From contig NZ_CP145904.1 in the NCBI RefSeq assembly GCF_036895565.1, forward strand, positions 620,001-684,000: 64,000 bases of DNA, read 5' to 3'. The position numbers and the translations under genes are program-made. This document shows positions 35,583-45,224 of the stretch, one piece after another. Source of the DNA: Flavobacterium sp. KS-LB2 (lineage in GTDB: Bacteria; Bacteroidota; Bacteroidia; Flavobacteriales; Flavobacteriaceae). How positions within the stretch are numbered: the first letter of the stretch is position 1; each line of letters opens with the position of its first letter. The notes below the pieces were generated by a model. The model saw only the letters and a list, made by a program, of their open reading frames with translations, was not told the origin of the DNA and did not search any database.

Positions 35583-36119
35583 CTATTTTGCTTTCGGCGG
35601 AAATTGCTCTAAAATTTTAGCCACAAATTCATTAATTTGTTTTTCTTTTTCTTTGCGATTTTCTGTCAAATACCCAACACCCTCGCCTTGCCAAACCAAT
35701 TCTTTTTTCTTGGCATCAATTAAATCGATATACAATGTTCCCTCTGTGGATGAGGAAACATAACTGCTGCGTCCTCCCCATAAATAAGGATTCCATCCCC
35801 ATCCCCATCCGTAACCCCAACCTGCGTTGTATTGGTTTACGTCAATTCGTTCTCTTTCTTTGGTTAGTATGTTGATTAGCAAGTCTGGATTTTCACTTTT
35901 GGTCATTCCTTTATTACTTAATTCACGATCTATGGCATTGAGTATTCTTTTCTTATCTAATTCTGAAATTTCAACTTTATCAATTCCTTTTTTGTGAAAA
36001 GCATAGGTTTTATATTGGCTAAAATCTACTTTATTATCAAAATCAGAATAGACTCTTACGGAACTGCAAGAGGCAACTACGAGCAGTAGGAGTACGGGAA
36101 GGAGTTTAATTGCTTTCAT
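35583..36119 (-). CDS. DUF4136 lipoprotein
   Basis: The 178-aa lipoprotein (LLLVVASCSS) has DUF4136 blocks: VRVYSDFDNKVDFSQYKTYAF near the start, RILNAIDRELSNKGMTKSENPDLLINI and LYIDLIDAKKKELVWQGEGVGY at the end. A Gly/Trp/Tyr-rich segment (NAGWGYGWGWGWNPYLWGG) lies in the middle. It sits in the outer membrane facing the periplasm; its function is unknown. Confidence 0.88.
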   Translation of the reverse strand: MKAIKLLPVLLLLVVASCSSVRVYSDFDNKVDFSQYKTYAFHKKGIDKVEISELDKKRILNAIDRELSNKGMTKSENPDLLINILTKERERIDVNQYNAGWGYGWGWGWNPYLWGGRSSYVSSSTEGTLYIDLIDAKKKELVWQGEGVGYLTENRKEKEKQINEFVAKILEQFPPKAK

Positions 36120-36168
36120 GACTTAATTATTTGATTACTATGAGTTTACTAAAGATACGTTCGAAATT

Positions 36169-38151
36169 TTAAAAATTCAACAAATTGTCGGCAACTATAT
36201 TAGGGATGGTTACTTTTAATAAAGGTTGCGTCTCCATCGCTCTTTTTATAGCAAATACGGCTCCGTCATTTCTAGCCCAACTTCTTCGGGAAATCCCATT
36301 GTTGACATCCCAGAAAAGCATTGATGCTAAACGCTTTGAAGCTTCTTTAGATCCATCAAGAACCATACCAAAACCACCGTTAATTACCTCGCCCCAACCC
36401 ACGCCACCACCATTGTGAATAGACACCCAAGTAGCGCCTCGAAAGCTGTCTCCAATGACGTTTTGAATGGCCATATCTGCTGTAAAACGGGAGCCGTCAT
36501 TGATATTTGATGTTTCTCTGTAAGGGGAATCGGTACCGGAAACATCATGATGATCGCGACCTAAAACGACCGTTCCTATTTCGCCATTGGCAATAGCCTT
36601 ATTAAACGCTTCGGCAATTTTCACGCGACCTTCAGCATCAGCATAAAGGATGCGGGCTTGTGAACCTACAACTAATTTGTTTTCCTGAGCTCCTTTGATC
36701 CAGTGAATGTTATCCTGCATTTGTTGTTGAATTTCTTCGGGAGCAGTTTTTGCCATTTCTTCTAGAACTTGGCAAGCAATTAAATCAGTTTTTGCTAAAT
36801 CCTCTGGCTTTCCCGAAGCACAAACCCAACGGAATGGGCCAAACCCATAATCAAAACACATAGGTCCCATAATATCCTGTACATAGCTTGGATACCTGAA
36901 ATCGATATGGTTTTCTGCCATAACATCAGCACCAGCGCGGGAAGCCTCTAATAAAAAAGCATTTCCGTAATCAAAGAAATAAGTTCCTTTGGTAGTATGT
37001 TTATTGATAGCAGTTGTGTGTCTGCGTAGGGTTTCCTGAACTTTTGTTTTAAATAAATCAGGATTATCAGCCATCATTTCATTAGCTTCTTCAAAAGAAA
37101 TATCGGCAGGATAATAACCGCCCGCCCAAGGATTATGTAGAGAAGTCTGATCGGATCCTAAATCGATGTGGATGTTTTCTTCGTCAAATTTTTCCCAAAC
37201 ATCAACCACGTTTCCAAGATAGGCGATGGAAACAATTTCATTATTGGCCTGCGCCAAAGTTACTCTTTTTACTAATTCATCAACATTTTCAATGACTTCA
37301 TTGATCCATCCCTGACTGTAACGAATGTGCGTTATTTTTGGGTTTACTTCGGCACAAACGGTGATACAACCAGCAATATTTCCGGCCTTTGGTTGTGCTC
37401 CAGACATTCCACCTAATCCGGAAGTAACAAATAAACCGCCTTTTGGACTGCGTTTTATTTTACGAAAACCATTTAAAACCGTAATTGTTGTTCCATGCAC
37501 AATTCCTTGTGGACCAATGTACATGTAACTTCCTGCGGTCATTTGTCCGTATTGAGAAACGCCCAATGCATTCATTTTTTCCCAATCGTCCGGTTTAGAA
37601 TAATTAGGAATTACCATTCCGTTTGTTACTACAACTCGTGGTGCTTCCTTATGTGAAGGAAATAATCCCATAGGGTGCCCGGAATACATGGTTAAGGTTT
37701 GCTCGTCGGTCATTTCCGATAAATATTGCATCGTCAATAAATACTGTGCCCAGTTTTGGAAAACGGCGCCATTGCCACCGTACGTAATCAGCTCATGCGG
37801 ATGTTGTGCTACCGCATAATCCAAATTGTTCTGAATCATTAGCATAATCGCTTTCGCCTGTTCGCATTTTCCAGGATATTCAGTAATCGGTCGCGCATAC
37901 ATTTTATAATCCGGACGCAAACGGTACATATAAATACGACCGTAGGTTTCTAGTTCTTCCGAGAATTCTTTAATTAATTCGGCGTGATGTTGCGGTTCAA
38001 AATAACGTAAGGCATTGCGTAAAGCCAGTTTTTTTTCTGCTGTCGAAAGGATTTCTTTGCGCTTTGGTGCGTGATTGATATCTGTTTCGTAGGGTTTTGG
38101 TTTTGGTAAAACCGAAGGAATTCCTTGTTGGATTTGTTCTTGGAAAGTCAT
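36169..38151 (-). CDS. hutU: Urocanate hydratase
   Basis: NAD-dependent enzyme of histidine breakdown converting urocanate to imidazolonepropionate. The 660-aa product has GGNGAVFQNWAQYLLTM, MYSGHPMGLFPSHKEAPRVV, YVGPQ-like TAGSYMYIGPQGIVHGT, the catalytic-region GGMSGAQPKAG, and late FGPFRWVCASG and VSIHNGGGVGWGEVINGG. It is longer than the roughly 550-aa proteobacterial enzyme, as in other Bacteroidota. No hutH, hutI or hutG is in this window, so the pathway genes are scattered. Confidence 0.95.
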   Translation of the reverse strand: MTFQEQIQQGIPSVLPKPKPYETDINHAPKRKEILSTAEKKLALRNALRYFEPQHHAELIKEFSEELETYGRIYMYRLRPDYKMYARPITEYPGKCEQAKAIMLMIQNNLDYAVAQHPHELITYGGNGAVFQNWAQYLLTMQYLSEMTDEQTLTMYSGHPMGLFPSHKEAPRVVVTNGMVIPNYSKPDDWEKMNALGVSQYGQMTAGSYMYIGPQGIVHGTTITVLNGFRKIKRSPKGGLFVTSGLGGMSGAQPKAGNIAGCITVCAEVNPKITHIRYSQGWINEVIENVDELVKRVTLAQANNEIVSIAYLGNVVDVWEKFDEENIHIDLGSDQTSLHNPWAGGYYPADISFEEANEMMADNPDLFKTKVQETLRRHTTAINKHTTKGTYFFDYGNAFLLEASRAGADVMAENHIDFRYPSYVQDIMGPMCFDYGFGPFRWVCASGKPEDLAKTDLIACQVLEEMAKTAPEEIQQQMQDNIHWIKGAQENKLVVGSQARILYADAEGRVKIAEAFNKAIANGEIGTVVLGRDHHDVSGTDSPYRETSNINDGSRFTADMAIQNVIGDSFRGATWVSIHNGGGVGWGEVINGGFGMVLDGSKEASKRLASMLFWDVNNGISRRSWARNDGAVFAIKRAMETQPLLKVTIPNIVADNLLNF

Positions 38152-38326
38152 TCTTGATATTGTTTCGTTAATTTTTTTGTGTTGATTCTTGAAAGAAGCT
38201 TTTACTGCTTAAAAAATGTGACAACTAAGGATAACGAATATCCGACCTATGGTAGGATTTGTGAATTTTGATTCGGTATTTCTGGGAACAAAGATCCATT
38301 TTTGTTGATTTGTTTATTAGGACTGC

Positions 38327-38503
38327 TTACTTTTTATTGGTTCCTGTTTTTTTGTCAAAACCATACGGACAATGGCGACAACCACTTTTACAGCAATACC
38401 CTCGTTTTAAATGGTGTTTTTCAGTAAAACATTTGTATCCTTCCGGAGTGTAATAGAAATCTTCCCCTTCTATCAATTTATTTTCATTACTTTGGTCAAT
38501 CAT
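38327..38503 (-). CDS. DUF5522 small Cys/His protein
   Basis: 58-aa protein: MIDQSNENKL at the start, then DFYYTPEGYKCFTEKHH, KRGYCCKSGCRHCPYGF and a Lys-rich end. The four cysteines and the RHCPYG block match the small DUF5522 family and suggest metal binding. The start is ATG 38503. A 61-codon ORF on the opposite strand is only its shadow. Confidence 0.85.
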   Translation of the reverse strand: MIDQSNENKLIEGEDFYYTPEGYKCFTEKHHLKRGYCCKSGCRHCPYGFDKKTGTNKK

Positions 38504-38627
38504 ATTTGGGAATGTTCTATTGTAAAATTCATTTAGTTTTTATAATTCAGCAATGTCAACTCAAACGATTGAGATTTTCATTAAATAGAACCATTTTATC
38601 ATTACAAATTTATAAATTTTATAGCGA

Positions 38628-38960
38628 ATGTTTCTGATTGTTGCTAAATATTTAATTCCAAAAGGATATCGTGGTTTAACTGTATTTCCATTTGTTTTGG
38701 TTAAATATCGAGGCGATCTGAAAAATAGAATTTTTGTTAATCATGAAATGATTCATATTCGCCAACAAATAGAACTTTTAATTATCCCTTTTTTTATTTG
38801 GTATTTAGTAGAATATCTTTTTCGACTTATTCAATATAAAAACGCAAATCTCGCTTACAGAAATATAAGTTTTGAAAGAGAAGCGTATTCAAAAGAATCC
38901 AATTTAGAATACTTAACCAAAAGACCTTTTTTTAATTTCATTAATTTTTTGGAATTATAA
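38628..38960 (+). CDS. Small HExxH membrane-associated protein
   Basis: The 110-aa protein contains VNHEMIHIRQQIELL, with an HExxH zinc-protease-type motif (HEMIH) near residues 44-48. A hydrophobic stretch follows (LLIIPFFIWYLVEYLF) and then FEREAYSKESN, where the Glu could be a third ligand. The layout resembles a minimal membrane metallopeptidase. I know no name for the family, but the motif arrangement makes the gene credible. It is flanked by long AT-rich gaps. Confidence 0.65.
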   Translation: MFLIVAKYLIPKGYRGLTVFPFVLVKYRGDLKNRIFVNHEMIHIRQQIELLIIPFFIWYLVEYLFRLIQYKNANLAYRNISFEREAYSKESNLEYLTKRPFFNFINFLEL

Positions 38961-39418
38961 AAGTAATTGCTACTATCCAAATCCTTTTTAGATCTAATTG
39001 CATTGGTCTTCTAATTTTGAAGACATTTTGTTATTCCTTGAATTCATTTTTAAAATAAACATACAGTATTAACCTACAGGTTTTTAGGCTGTTTTACAAT
39101 TTTAAATTTTGTCTTTATTATTTGTTTTTAATTGTAAGAAATTATATATATAAAATTAAAAAAGATGTATTTAATCGATTATTTATACTTTTTATCGGCA
39201 TTTATGCTAATTCCTATCTCCTTTTTTTTGTAACTTTAAATTAAAATAAATCAAAACAGGTTTTATTTGCTAAAATTAGGGGATATAAATCGGATTTTCG
39301 TCCTTTTTTGATGCTAAATAAAATTTATTTTTTACAATTAAACAGTTATTATTTTAGACATAATACCTCTGATAAAATACAATTTATTTCTTACAAATTA
39401 ATAAAAAAATACGGGCTT
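38961..39418. other. AT-rich gene-free stretch
   Basis: 458 bp, extremely AT-rich with long T and A runs and no ORF that looks real. It presumably holds the promoter of the following T9SS cargo gene; I see only a weak TAACTTTA box near 39231. Confidence 0.6.
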
Positions 39419-41254
39419 ATGGACTCAAAATTACTTAAACAAACATTACTTATTGTTACTGGATTATTATTGCAGAATAGTGTGAATGCCCAGATGTATG
39501 TAAGTCCTAATAGCTACGTTTTTGCAAATAATGAAGTGGTTTTTGTAAAACAACAACTGGAATTAAATGCAGCTAGTAGTAATTTCTATCTAAGAAAGGA
39601 TGCTCAATTGGTTCAAGGTTCAACATCGGGAAGTACAAATAAAGGTCTTGGTAATTTGTCTGTTTTTCAAGAAGGTACTACAAATAATTTTCAATTTAAT
39701 TATTGGTGTTCACCAGTTGGAGGCAGTAATGCTAGTGAGGGAAACTCTGCTTTTGGAATTACACAACTTAAAGATGTTGTTGATTTGACAACTAGTAATA
39801 ATCCGACTGTTTTGGCAATGAATAATTTCAATGGTACCGCCAGTCCATTAGCAATAGCGCCTTATTGGGTTTTTAAGTTAACTGCTTCGTCGAGTTATTC
39901 AGATTGGATTCAGGTAGGAGGAAATTCTAATATAAACGCTGGTGAAGGTTTTACAATGAAGGGAACATCAGGTACTAACTTGACTACTGTAAACGGAGTT
40001 CAAAATAATCCCTTAGCACAACAAAGATATGATTTTAGGGGCAAGCCAAATGATGGGACTATTTCTATTCCTGTAGCCTTTGATCAATTTACATTGACAG
40101 GAAATCCGTATCCATCTGCAATTGATTTGTCTGCTTTTTTAATTGAACAAACAAATTGTACCGGAATTGCCTATTTCTGGGAGCAAGATAAAACAGTTAA
40201 TTCTCATTTTATCGCCGATTATAAAGGTGGTTATGGCGCTTATTCTCCTGGTACTATTGGGAGTACAGGGGTTTACGTTCCAGCTACTTTTTACTCATAC
40301 GATGGATCTGGAAATGAAGGGGCTGGTTCGGTTTCTGGAGGAGATTATGAAAGACGTTTTTCTCCTATTGGGCAAGGTTTCATGATTGATGGAAGCGCAA
40401 ATGGAACAGTAGAAATGAAAAATAGTTATAGAGTTTTTGTTAAAGAAGCAGCTGTAAGTCATTCTCAATTTAATAAAACAGCTGGCGCAACTAAACCAAA
40501 ATCCAATACCGAGTATTTGTCTAGAATTCCATCTGTTTCAGGTTTTGATTATACAAAAGTTAGTCTCGCACCAACACCACAAATACGATTTAATACTTTA
40601 TTGAATAATCAAGGAGTCCGTCAACTTGTTTTAGCATTTATTCCCGGAGCGACTGATGGCGTTGATCGTGCGATGGATGCAATATCTTCTAGTGATGATA
40701 GTCCAGCTGATATTTATTTTGTGATAGACAATGAAGAGTACCTTATCAATGCAGTAAATTTTGATATTGATAAAAAAATTCCAATTGGTTTTAAAAATAC
40801 AAATCAAGCTAATTTTAAGATTACTGTGAAAGGAGTCGAGAATTTTACAAGCGCAAATGCTGTTTATTTACACGATAAAACAACGGACTTGTACCATGAC
40901 ATCAAAAATGATTTCTATGAGTTAACATTGCCGGGAGGAGTAAACAATACGCAGTTTGAAATTACTTTTAAAACCAATACGACATTGGGAGTTGAAGAAG
41001 CATTGCGTAAAAATTTTGTAGTGTATCAGGATAATGTTGCTAAGAACTTAACGATTAGTAATCCATTAATGCTAGATCTTATTTCTTGTAATTTGTATGA
41101 TGTAGCTGGTAAATTAATTTTCAATAAAAAAGATTTGGGAGTAAATTCGTCTTATACTTTCTCTACTTCGGGACTAAGTGACGGAGTTTATATTGTTAAA
41201 GTTGCAACTAAAGATAAGATAGAAGTTGGCCAGAAAATAATCATCCGAAGATAA
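39419..41254 (+). CDS. T9SS-exported protein with type A sorting domain
   Basis: The 611-aa product from the ATG at 39419 (MDSKLLKQTLLIVTGLLLQN) has a signal peptide ending NAQ. A long extracellular beta-rich region rich in Asn, Gly and Ser follows, with GEGFTMKGTSG and FTLTGNPYPSAIDLSAFL. The last 80 residues form a T9SS type A sorting domain (ISCNLYDVAGKLIFNKK, LSDGVYIVKVATKDK, QKIIIRR). The sorting domain would route it through the GldKLMN machinery encoded at the start of the window. The frame opens 37 codons earlier, at 39308, but those residues precede the signal peptide. Confidence 0.88.
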   Translation: MDSKLLKQTLLIVTGLLLQNSVNAQMYVSPNSYVFANNEVVFVKQQLELNAASSNFYLRKDAQLVQGSTSGSTNKGLGNLSVFQEGTTNNFQFNYWCSPVGGSNASEGNSAFGITQLKDVVDLTTSNNPTVLAMNNFNGTASPLAIAPYWVFKLTASSSYSDWIQVGGNSNINAGEGFTMKGTSGTNLTTVNGVQNNPLAQQRYDFRGKPNDGTISIPVAFDQFTLTGNPYPSAIDLSAFLIEQTNCTGIAYFWEQDKTVNSHFIADYKGGYGAYSPGTIGSTGVYVPATFYSYDGSGNEGAGSVSGGDYERRFSPIGQGFMIDGSANGTVEMKNSYRVFVKEAAVSHSQFNKTAGATKPKSNTEYLSRIPSVSGFDYTKVSLAPTPQIRFNTLLNNQGVRQLVLAFIPGATDGVDRAMDAISSSDDSPADIYFVIDNEEYLINAVNFDIDKKIPIGFKNTNQANFKITVKGVENFTSANAVYLHDKTTDLYHDIKNDFYELTLPGGVNNTQFEITFKTNTTLGVEEALRKNFVVYQDNVAKNLTISNPLMLDLISCNLYDVAGKLIFNKKDLGVNSSYTFSTSGLSDGVYIVKVATKDKIEVGQKIIIRR

Positions 41255-41275
41255 CAACTAATAGTAATTAAACGA

Positions 41276-41304
41276 AATGCAATCTCTAGAGGTTGCATTT
41301 TTAG
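41276..41304 (+). terminator. Terminator after the T9SS cargo gene
   Basis: AATGCAA and TTGCATT enclose CTCTAGAG-type inner pairing, followed by T residues. Confidence 0.75.
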
Positions 41305-41316
41305 TATATATAATTT

Positions 41317-41324
41317 TACCTTTG
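41317..41324 (+). promoter_or_regulatory. -7 promoter box of the PLP deaminase gene
   Basis: TACCTTTG, with TTG at 41293-41295 about 21 bp upstream, overlapping the terminator of the preceding gene. Confidence 0.6.
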
Positions 41325-41341
41325 TACCAAAATCATTCAGC

Positions 41342-42238
41342 TTGAATCAACACCTAACATCTCCTTTTCTAAACTCTATTGGTGTAGCCATTAAAAGAGA
41401 AGATTTGATACATCCTTTTGTTTCAGGAAATAAATTCCGAAAGCTGAAATACAATTTGCTTCAGGCTAAAACAGAAAATAACGAAACGCTGTTGACTTTT
41501 GGTGGTGCTTTTTCAAATCATATTGCAGCAGTTGCTTTTGCAGGAAAGGAAAAAGGATTTAAAACTATCGGGATTATTCGTGGAGACGAACTAAGGGATA
41601 AAATTTCGGGAAATCCTACGTTGTCATTTGCTCAAAACTGCGGAATGCAACTGGAATTTATTTCAAGAGAAGAGTACCGATTAAAAAGTGAGGTTTCATT
41701 TTTAGAAAACTTAAAACAGCAATTTGGGGATTTTTATCTAATACCTGAAGGTGGAACAAATGCCTTAGCAATCAAGGGATGTCAGGAAATTCTAACTCCG
41801 GAAGATGCTGAATTTGATTATATTTGTTGTGCGATAGGAACTGGCGGAACTATTTCAGGAATTATAAATAGTGTTTTACCGCACCAAAAAGTTTTAGGAT
41901 TTCCTGCTTTAAAAGGAGACTTTTTAAAAGAGGAAATTCGTAGTTTTGTACACAAGGACAATTGGGAATTAATAACAGACTATCATTTTGGCGGATACGG
42001 AAAAGTAAATGAAGCCTTAGTACAGTTTATTAATGCGTTTTATGCTGAAAACCAGATTCCTCTAGATCCTATTTATACTGGAAAGATGGTTTTTGGCGTT
42101 ATAGATTTAATTCAAAAAAACTATTTTCCTGCTGAATCAAAAATTTTACTAATTCATACCGGTGGAATTCAAGGAATTCAAGGAATGAATTTAAAATTAA
42201 GAAACAAACAATTACCAACAATCGATATTAATGTTTAA
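41342..42238 (+). CDS. ACC deaminase / D-cysteine desulfhydrase family protein
   Basis: PLP enzyme of fold type II, 298 aa, cytoplasmic. The cofactor lysine is Lys31 in FVSGNKFRKLKYNLL. LTFGGAFSNHIAAVAFAG carries the Ser-Asn pair seen in the family, and AIGTGGTISGII binds the phosphate. Whether it acts on 1-aminocyclopropane-1-carboxylate or on D-cysteine cannot be decided; D-cysteine desulfhydrase is the commoner activity. The start is TTG at 41342, 17 bp behind a good promoter box, with no ATG nearby. Its end overlaps the next gene by 8 bp, so they are co-transcribed. Confidence 0.88.
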   Translation: MNQHLTSPFLNSIGVAIKREDLIHPFVSGNKFRKLKYNLLQAKTENNETLLTFGGAFSNHIAAVAFAGKEKGFKTIGIIRGDELRDKISGNPTLSFAQNCGMQLEFISREEYRLKSEVSFLENLKQQFGDFYLIPEGGTNALAIKGCQEILTPEDAEFDYICCAIGTGGTISGIINSVLPHQKVLGFPALKGDFLKEEIRSFVHKDNWELITDYHFGGYGKVNEALVQFINAFYAENQIPLDPIYTGKMVFGVIDLIQKNYFPAESKILLIHTGGIQGIQGMNLKLRNKQLPTIDINV

Positions 42239-43139
42239 AAAAATTATACTACTTTTTACCCTAATTACTTTGATAGGTTGTAATACCACAAAACCTGTTA
42301 TTGTAACAAAGAAACCTCCTTTGAAATCCAAACCGGAGTTGGTACGCACAATAAAAAAGACAACCGTTTCAAGTTCTAATACAGCAAAACCAACTGCATC
42401 AAAACCTATAAAAAAGGAATCAAATAATAGAGAAACAGAAGTAATTGTGTCTACTTCAAAAACAGTAGTCACTAACGATGTTATTGTGTCTTATATTTCT
42501 AAATTTAAGGAAATTGCGATGGGGAACATGAAGAATTATGGGATTCCAGCAAGTATTATTTTGGCTCAGGGAATTTTAGAATCGGGTGCAGGAAGAGGAG
42601 ATTTAGCGATAAGTGCCAATAATCATTTTGGAATAAAATGTCATGTAGGATGGACAGGAGATAGCGTTAAACATGACGATGATTCTGATCAGGAATGCTT
42701 TAGAAAATATGACAATCCTTCAGAATCCTTCAAGGATCATGCTTTGTTTTTGACAGGAAGAAGCAGGTATTCTAAACTATTTGAATTCTCAAAGGGCGAT
42801 TATAAAGCTTGGGCAAAAGGGCTAAGAGCTGCAGGTTATGCTACAGATCCAAAATATCCGGATAAGTTGATTTCGTATATTGAGCGCTATAATTTACATC
42901 AATATGACAATCAAGTTTTAGATGTTAATTATGTGTCTAATGAAAAACAAATGGTTGAGGAATTAACAATAGAGACCAGAAATACAATCAATCAAGACTT
43001 ATTTTCATACGTTGTTCAAAAAGGAGATACGCTGTATTCTATTTCAAAAAAATTCGATTTAAAGGTTGATGATTTAAAACAAAAAAATAATCTTTCTGAT
43101 AATACACTTTCTATTGGACAGAGATTGATGGTAAAATAA
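42231..43139 (+). CDS. Glucosaminidase/LysM lipoprotein
   Basis: Peptidoglycan hydrolase of 302 aa. The lipoprotein signal peptide ends LITLIGC (Cys17), and a Lys/Thr/Ser-rich linker follows to about residue 80. The glucosaminidase domain (about 85-225) has IILAQGILESGAGRGDLAISANNHFGIKC, where the first Glu of ILESG is catalytic. A LysM domain at about 258-302 has YVVQKGDTLYSISKKF. It would cut N-acetylglucosamine links at the inner face of the outer membrane. It overlaps the PLP-enzyme gene by 8 bp and is followed by hemL after 32 bp. Confidence 0.92.
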   Translation: MFKKIILLFTLITLIGCNTTKPVIVTKKPPLKSKPELVRTIKKTTVSSSNTAKPTASKPIKKESNNRETEVIVSTSKTVVTNDVIVSYISKFKEIAMGNMKNYGIPASIILAQGILESGAGRGDLAISANNHFGIKCHVGWTGDSVKHDDDSDQECFRKYDNPSESFKDHALFLTGRSRYSKLFEFSKGDYKAWAKGLRAAGYATDPKYPDKLISYIERYNLHQYDNQVLDVNYVSNEKQMVEELTIETRNTINQDLFSYVVQKGDTLYSISKKFDLKVDDLKQKNNLSDNTLSIGQRLMVK

Positions 43140-43171
43140 TTAAAAAAATAACTATAATTCATAATTCATAA

Positions 43172-44458
43172 ATGTTGTATAAAAGAAGCAGTCAGCTTTT
43201 TGCTGAAGCAGAAAAAGTAATTCCAGGAGGTGTAAATTCGCCAGTAAGAGCTTTTAAAGCAGTGGGTGGAACTCCAATTTTTGTCAAAAGTGCCAAAGGT
43301 GCTTATTTGTATGATGAAGATGGAAACCGTTTGATTGATTATATCAATTCTTGGGGGCCAATGATTTTAGGACATGCATACGAACCGGTTGTACAAGCCG
43401 TGATTGAAAAAGCAAAGTTAGGAACTTCATTTGGAATGCCAACAGAATTAGAAACGCAAATTGCAGCTTTGGCTGTTTCCATGGTTCCAAATATCGATAA
43501 AATTAGATTTGTGAACTCAGGTACTGAAGCCTGCATGAGCGCTGTACGGCTGGCTCGTGGATTTACCAAAAGAGATAAAATAATAAAATTTGCCGGTTGT
43601 TACCACGGTCATTCGGATTCGTTTTTAATCCAAGCGGGAAGTGGAGCTATTACTTTTGGTTCACCTAATAGTCCTGGAGTTACTGCAGGAACAGCTAAAG
43701 ATACTTTACTAGCAAAATACAATGACTTAGAAAATGTAGCCACTTTAATCGAGGCGAATAAAAATGAAATTGCAGCTATAATCGTAGAACCTGTTGCGGG
43801 GAATATGGGTTGTATTCCACCTAATAAAGGCTTTTTGGAAGGCTTACGCCAATTGTGTACCGATAATGGAATTCTGTTGATTTTTGATGAGGTAATGACC
43901 GGTTTCAGGCTTGCTGCTGGTGGTGTTCAGGAATTGCTTAACATAACGGCTGATATTGTTTGTTTTGGTAAAGTAATCGGTGGAGGATTGCCTGTTGGTG
44001 CTTTTGCCGCTCGCGAAGAAATTATGAATTATCTGGCTCCGTTAGGTCCCGTTTATCAGGCAGGAACATTGTCAGGAAATCCATTGGCAATGGCCGCAGG
44101 ATTAGCTATGTTACAAGCTTTAGATAGTGATCGTGCTATTTTTCAAAGATTAGAGGAGAAAACAGCGTATTTGGCTGCAGGAATTGATAAAGTATTGAAA
44201 GCAAATAATGTTGTCTTTACAATCAATACTATTGGCTCAATGATTTCAGTTCATTTTGATGCTGCTCCAGTAGTTGATTTTCAAACCGCAGCAAACGGCG
44301 ATAATGAAACGTTCAAGAAATTCTTCCACGGATTATTAAAGGAAGGAATTTATATCGCGCCATCAGCCTATGAAACTTGGTTTATTACCGATGCATTAAC
44401 GTATGAAGATTTAGATTTTACCATCCGAGCGATAGACAAAGTATCAAAAACATTTTAA
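43172..44458 (+). CDS. hemL: Glutamate-1-semialdehyde 2,1-aminomutase
   Basis: Makes 5-aminolevulinate for haem from glutamate-1-semialdehyde. The 428-aa product shows class III aminotransferase blocks: [41 protein letters not shown], and the PLP lysine Lys267 in [17 protein letters not shown]. Length is normal. It is the last gene of the run that begins with the PLP deaminase, and a perfect palindromic terminator follows. Confidence 0.97.
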   Translation: MLYKRSSQLFAEAEKVIPGGVNSPVRAFKAVGGTPIFVKSAKGAYLYDEDGNRLIDYINSWGPMILGHAYEPVVQAVIEKAKLGTSFGMPTELETQIAALAVSMVPNIDKIRFVNSGTEACMSAVRLARGFTKRDKIIKFAGCYHGHSDSFLIQAGSGAITFGSPNSPGVTAGTAKDTLLAKYNDLENVATLIEANKNEIAAIIVEPVAGNMGCIPPNKGFLEGLRQLCTDNGILLIFDEVMTGFRLAAGGVQELLNITADIVCFGKVIGGGLPVGAFAAREEIMNYLAPLGPVYQAGTLSGNPLAMAAGLAMLQALDSDRAIFQRLEEKTAYLAAGIDKVLKANNVVFTINTIGSMISVHFDAAPVVDFQTAANGDNETFKKFFHGLLKEGIYIAPSAYETWFITDALTYEDLDFTIRAIDKVSKTF

Positions 44459-44460
44459 AT

Positions 44461-44490
44461 AAAAAAAGCCCCAAATTTGGGGCTTTTTTA
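44461..44490 (+). terminator. Terminator after hemL
   Basis: AAAAAAAGCCCCAAA and TTTGGGGCTTTTTT form a continuous palindrome with a T tract; it can also serve the convergent gene. Confidence 0.92.
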
Positions 44491-44522
44491 TGAACTAAGA
44501 TGAAATAGTTTAAGTAAATAGA

Positions 44523-44987
44523 TTATTTTTTATCACCCATTTTTGCTGGTTTTCTATTCTGATGGTATGCCATTCTTTTTTTCATTCCATTGTGTCTTTT
44601 TCCTTTCATGTCATCCCATTTTTTATATTGGTCTGCTGAAAGAATTTTTTTCATTCTGTCTTTCATAACAATTTGCTCGTCTAACATTTGGCTTTTTTTA
44701 GCAAAACGTTCGTCAGTGGTAAGTTGTTTTTTAGCCGAATCTTTACTAGCTTTTCTCTCAGCCATTTTAGCTTCTCTTTTGGCGCTTTGTTCCGCAATGA
44801 TTTTACTCATTTCTTTTTGTTGTGAAGCATTCAAATCTAATTCCAAAGTCAATTTTTTCAAGTGCAATTGGTTTCTTTGCTCAGGAGTCATTTGCTCCAT
44901 TTGGGCTCTCTCTGGTCTTGCTTTTCTTTCTTGTGCAAAGCTTGTCATTCCGACAACTAATAATGCAGCGATAAATAATTTTTTCAT
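44523..44987 (-). CDS. Spy/CpxP-like periplasmic protein
   Basis: The 154-aa product has a signal peptide ending TSFAQ, then long Lys/Glu/Met-rich helices. The repeat-like motifs EQMTPEQRNQLHLKKLTLEL and LDLNASQQKEMSKII recall the LTxxQ motif of Spy/CpxP chaperones, and KILSADQYKKWDDMKGK recalls the second one. A His/Lys/Met-rich end follows. It is probably a periplasmic helical cradle; a role in envelope stress or metal binding is inferred. Confidence 0.75.
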   Translation of the reverse strand: MKKLFIAALLVVGMTSFAQERKARPERAQMEQMTPEQRNQLHLKKLTLELDLNASQQKEMSKIIAEQSAKREAKMAERKASKDSAKKQLTTDERFAKKSQMLDEQIVMKDRMKKILSADQYKKWDDMKGKRHNGMKKRMAYHQNRKPAKMGDKK

Positions 44988-45110
44988 ATGTATTGTTTTA
45001 AGTTTTATGCATATAGGACAAGGATAGGTTTGAAAAGTTTAATCGTTAACAAAAGTTTATCGTTTGGATTACAAGTGTAATAAATATTTCAATTGTAGTT
45101 TTCGGCATAA

Positions 45111-45224
45111 ATGGCATTCAAAAAAAAGTGGATTTTGGTAATTTCAAGTATGATATTTATCAGTTTTTTTGCGATTTACTTTTTCGAATTTTGTGGTTTA
45201 TTTATTAAATCATTTTTAGCATGA
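45111..45224 (+). CDS. 37-aa single-helix membrane peptide
   Basis: A 37-codon ORF beginning MAFKKKWILV: a basic start, a hydrophobic helix of about 22 residues (ILVISSMIFISFFAIYFFEF) and the end CGLFIKSFLA. Its TGA stop overlaps the ATG of the 604-aa protein (ATGA), which predicts translational coupling. No family is recognised. The overlap and the clean membrane-peptide composition are the case for it. Confidence 0.55.
   Translation: MAFKKKWILVISSMIFISFFAIYFFEFCGLFIKSFLA

Noticed and set aside
38268..38453. 61-codon plus-strand ORF
   Set aside because: Shadow of the DUF5522 gene on the minus strand, which has a recognisable Cys/His family pattern.
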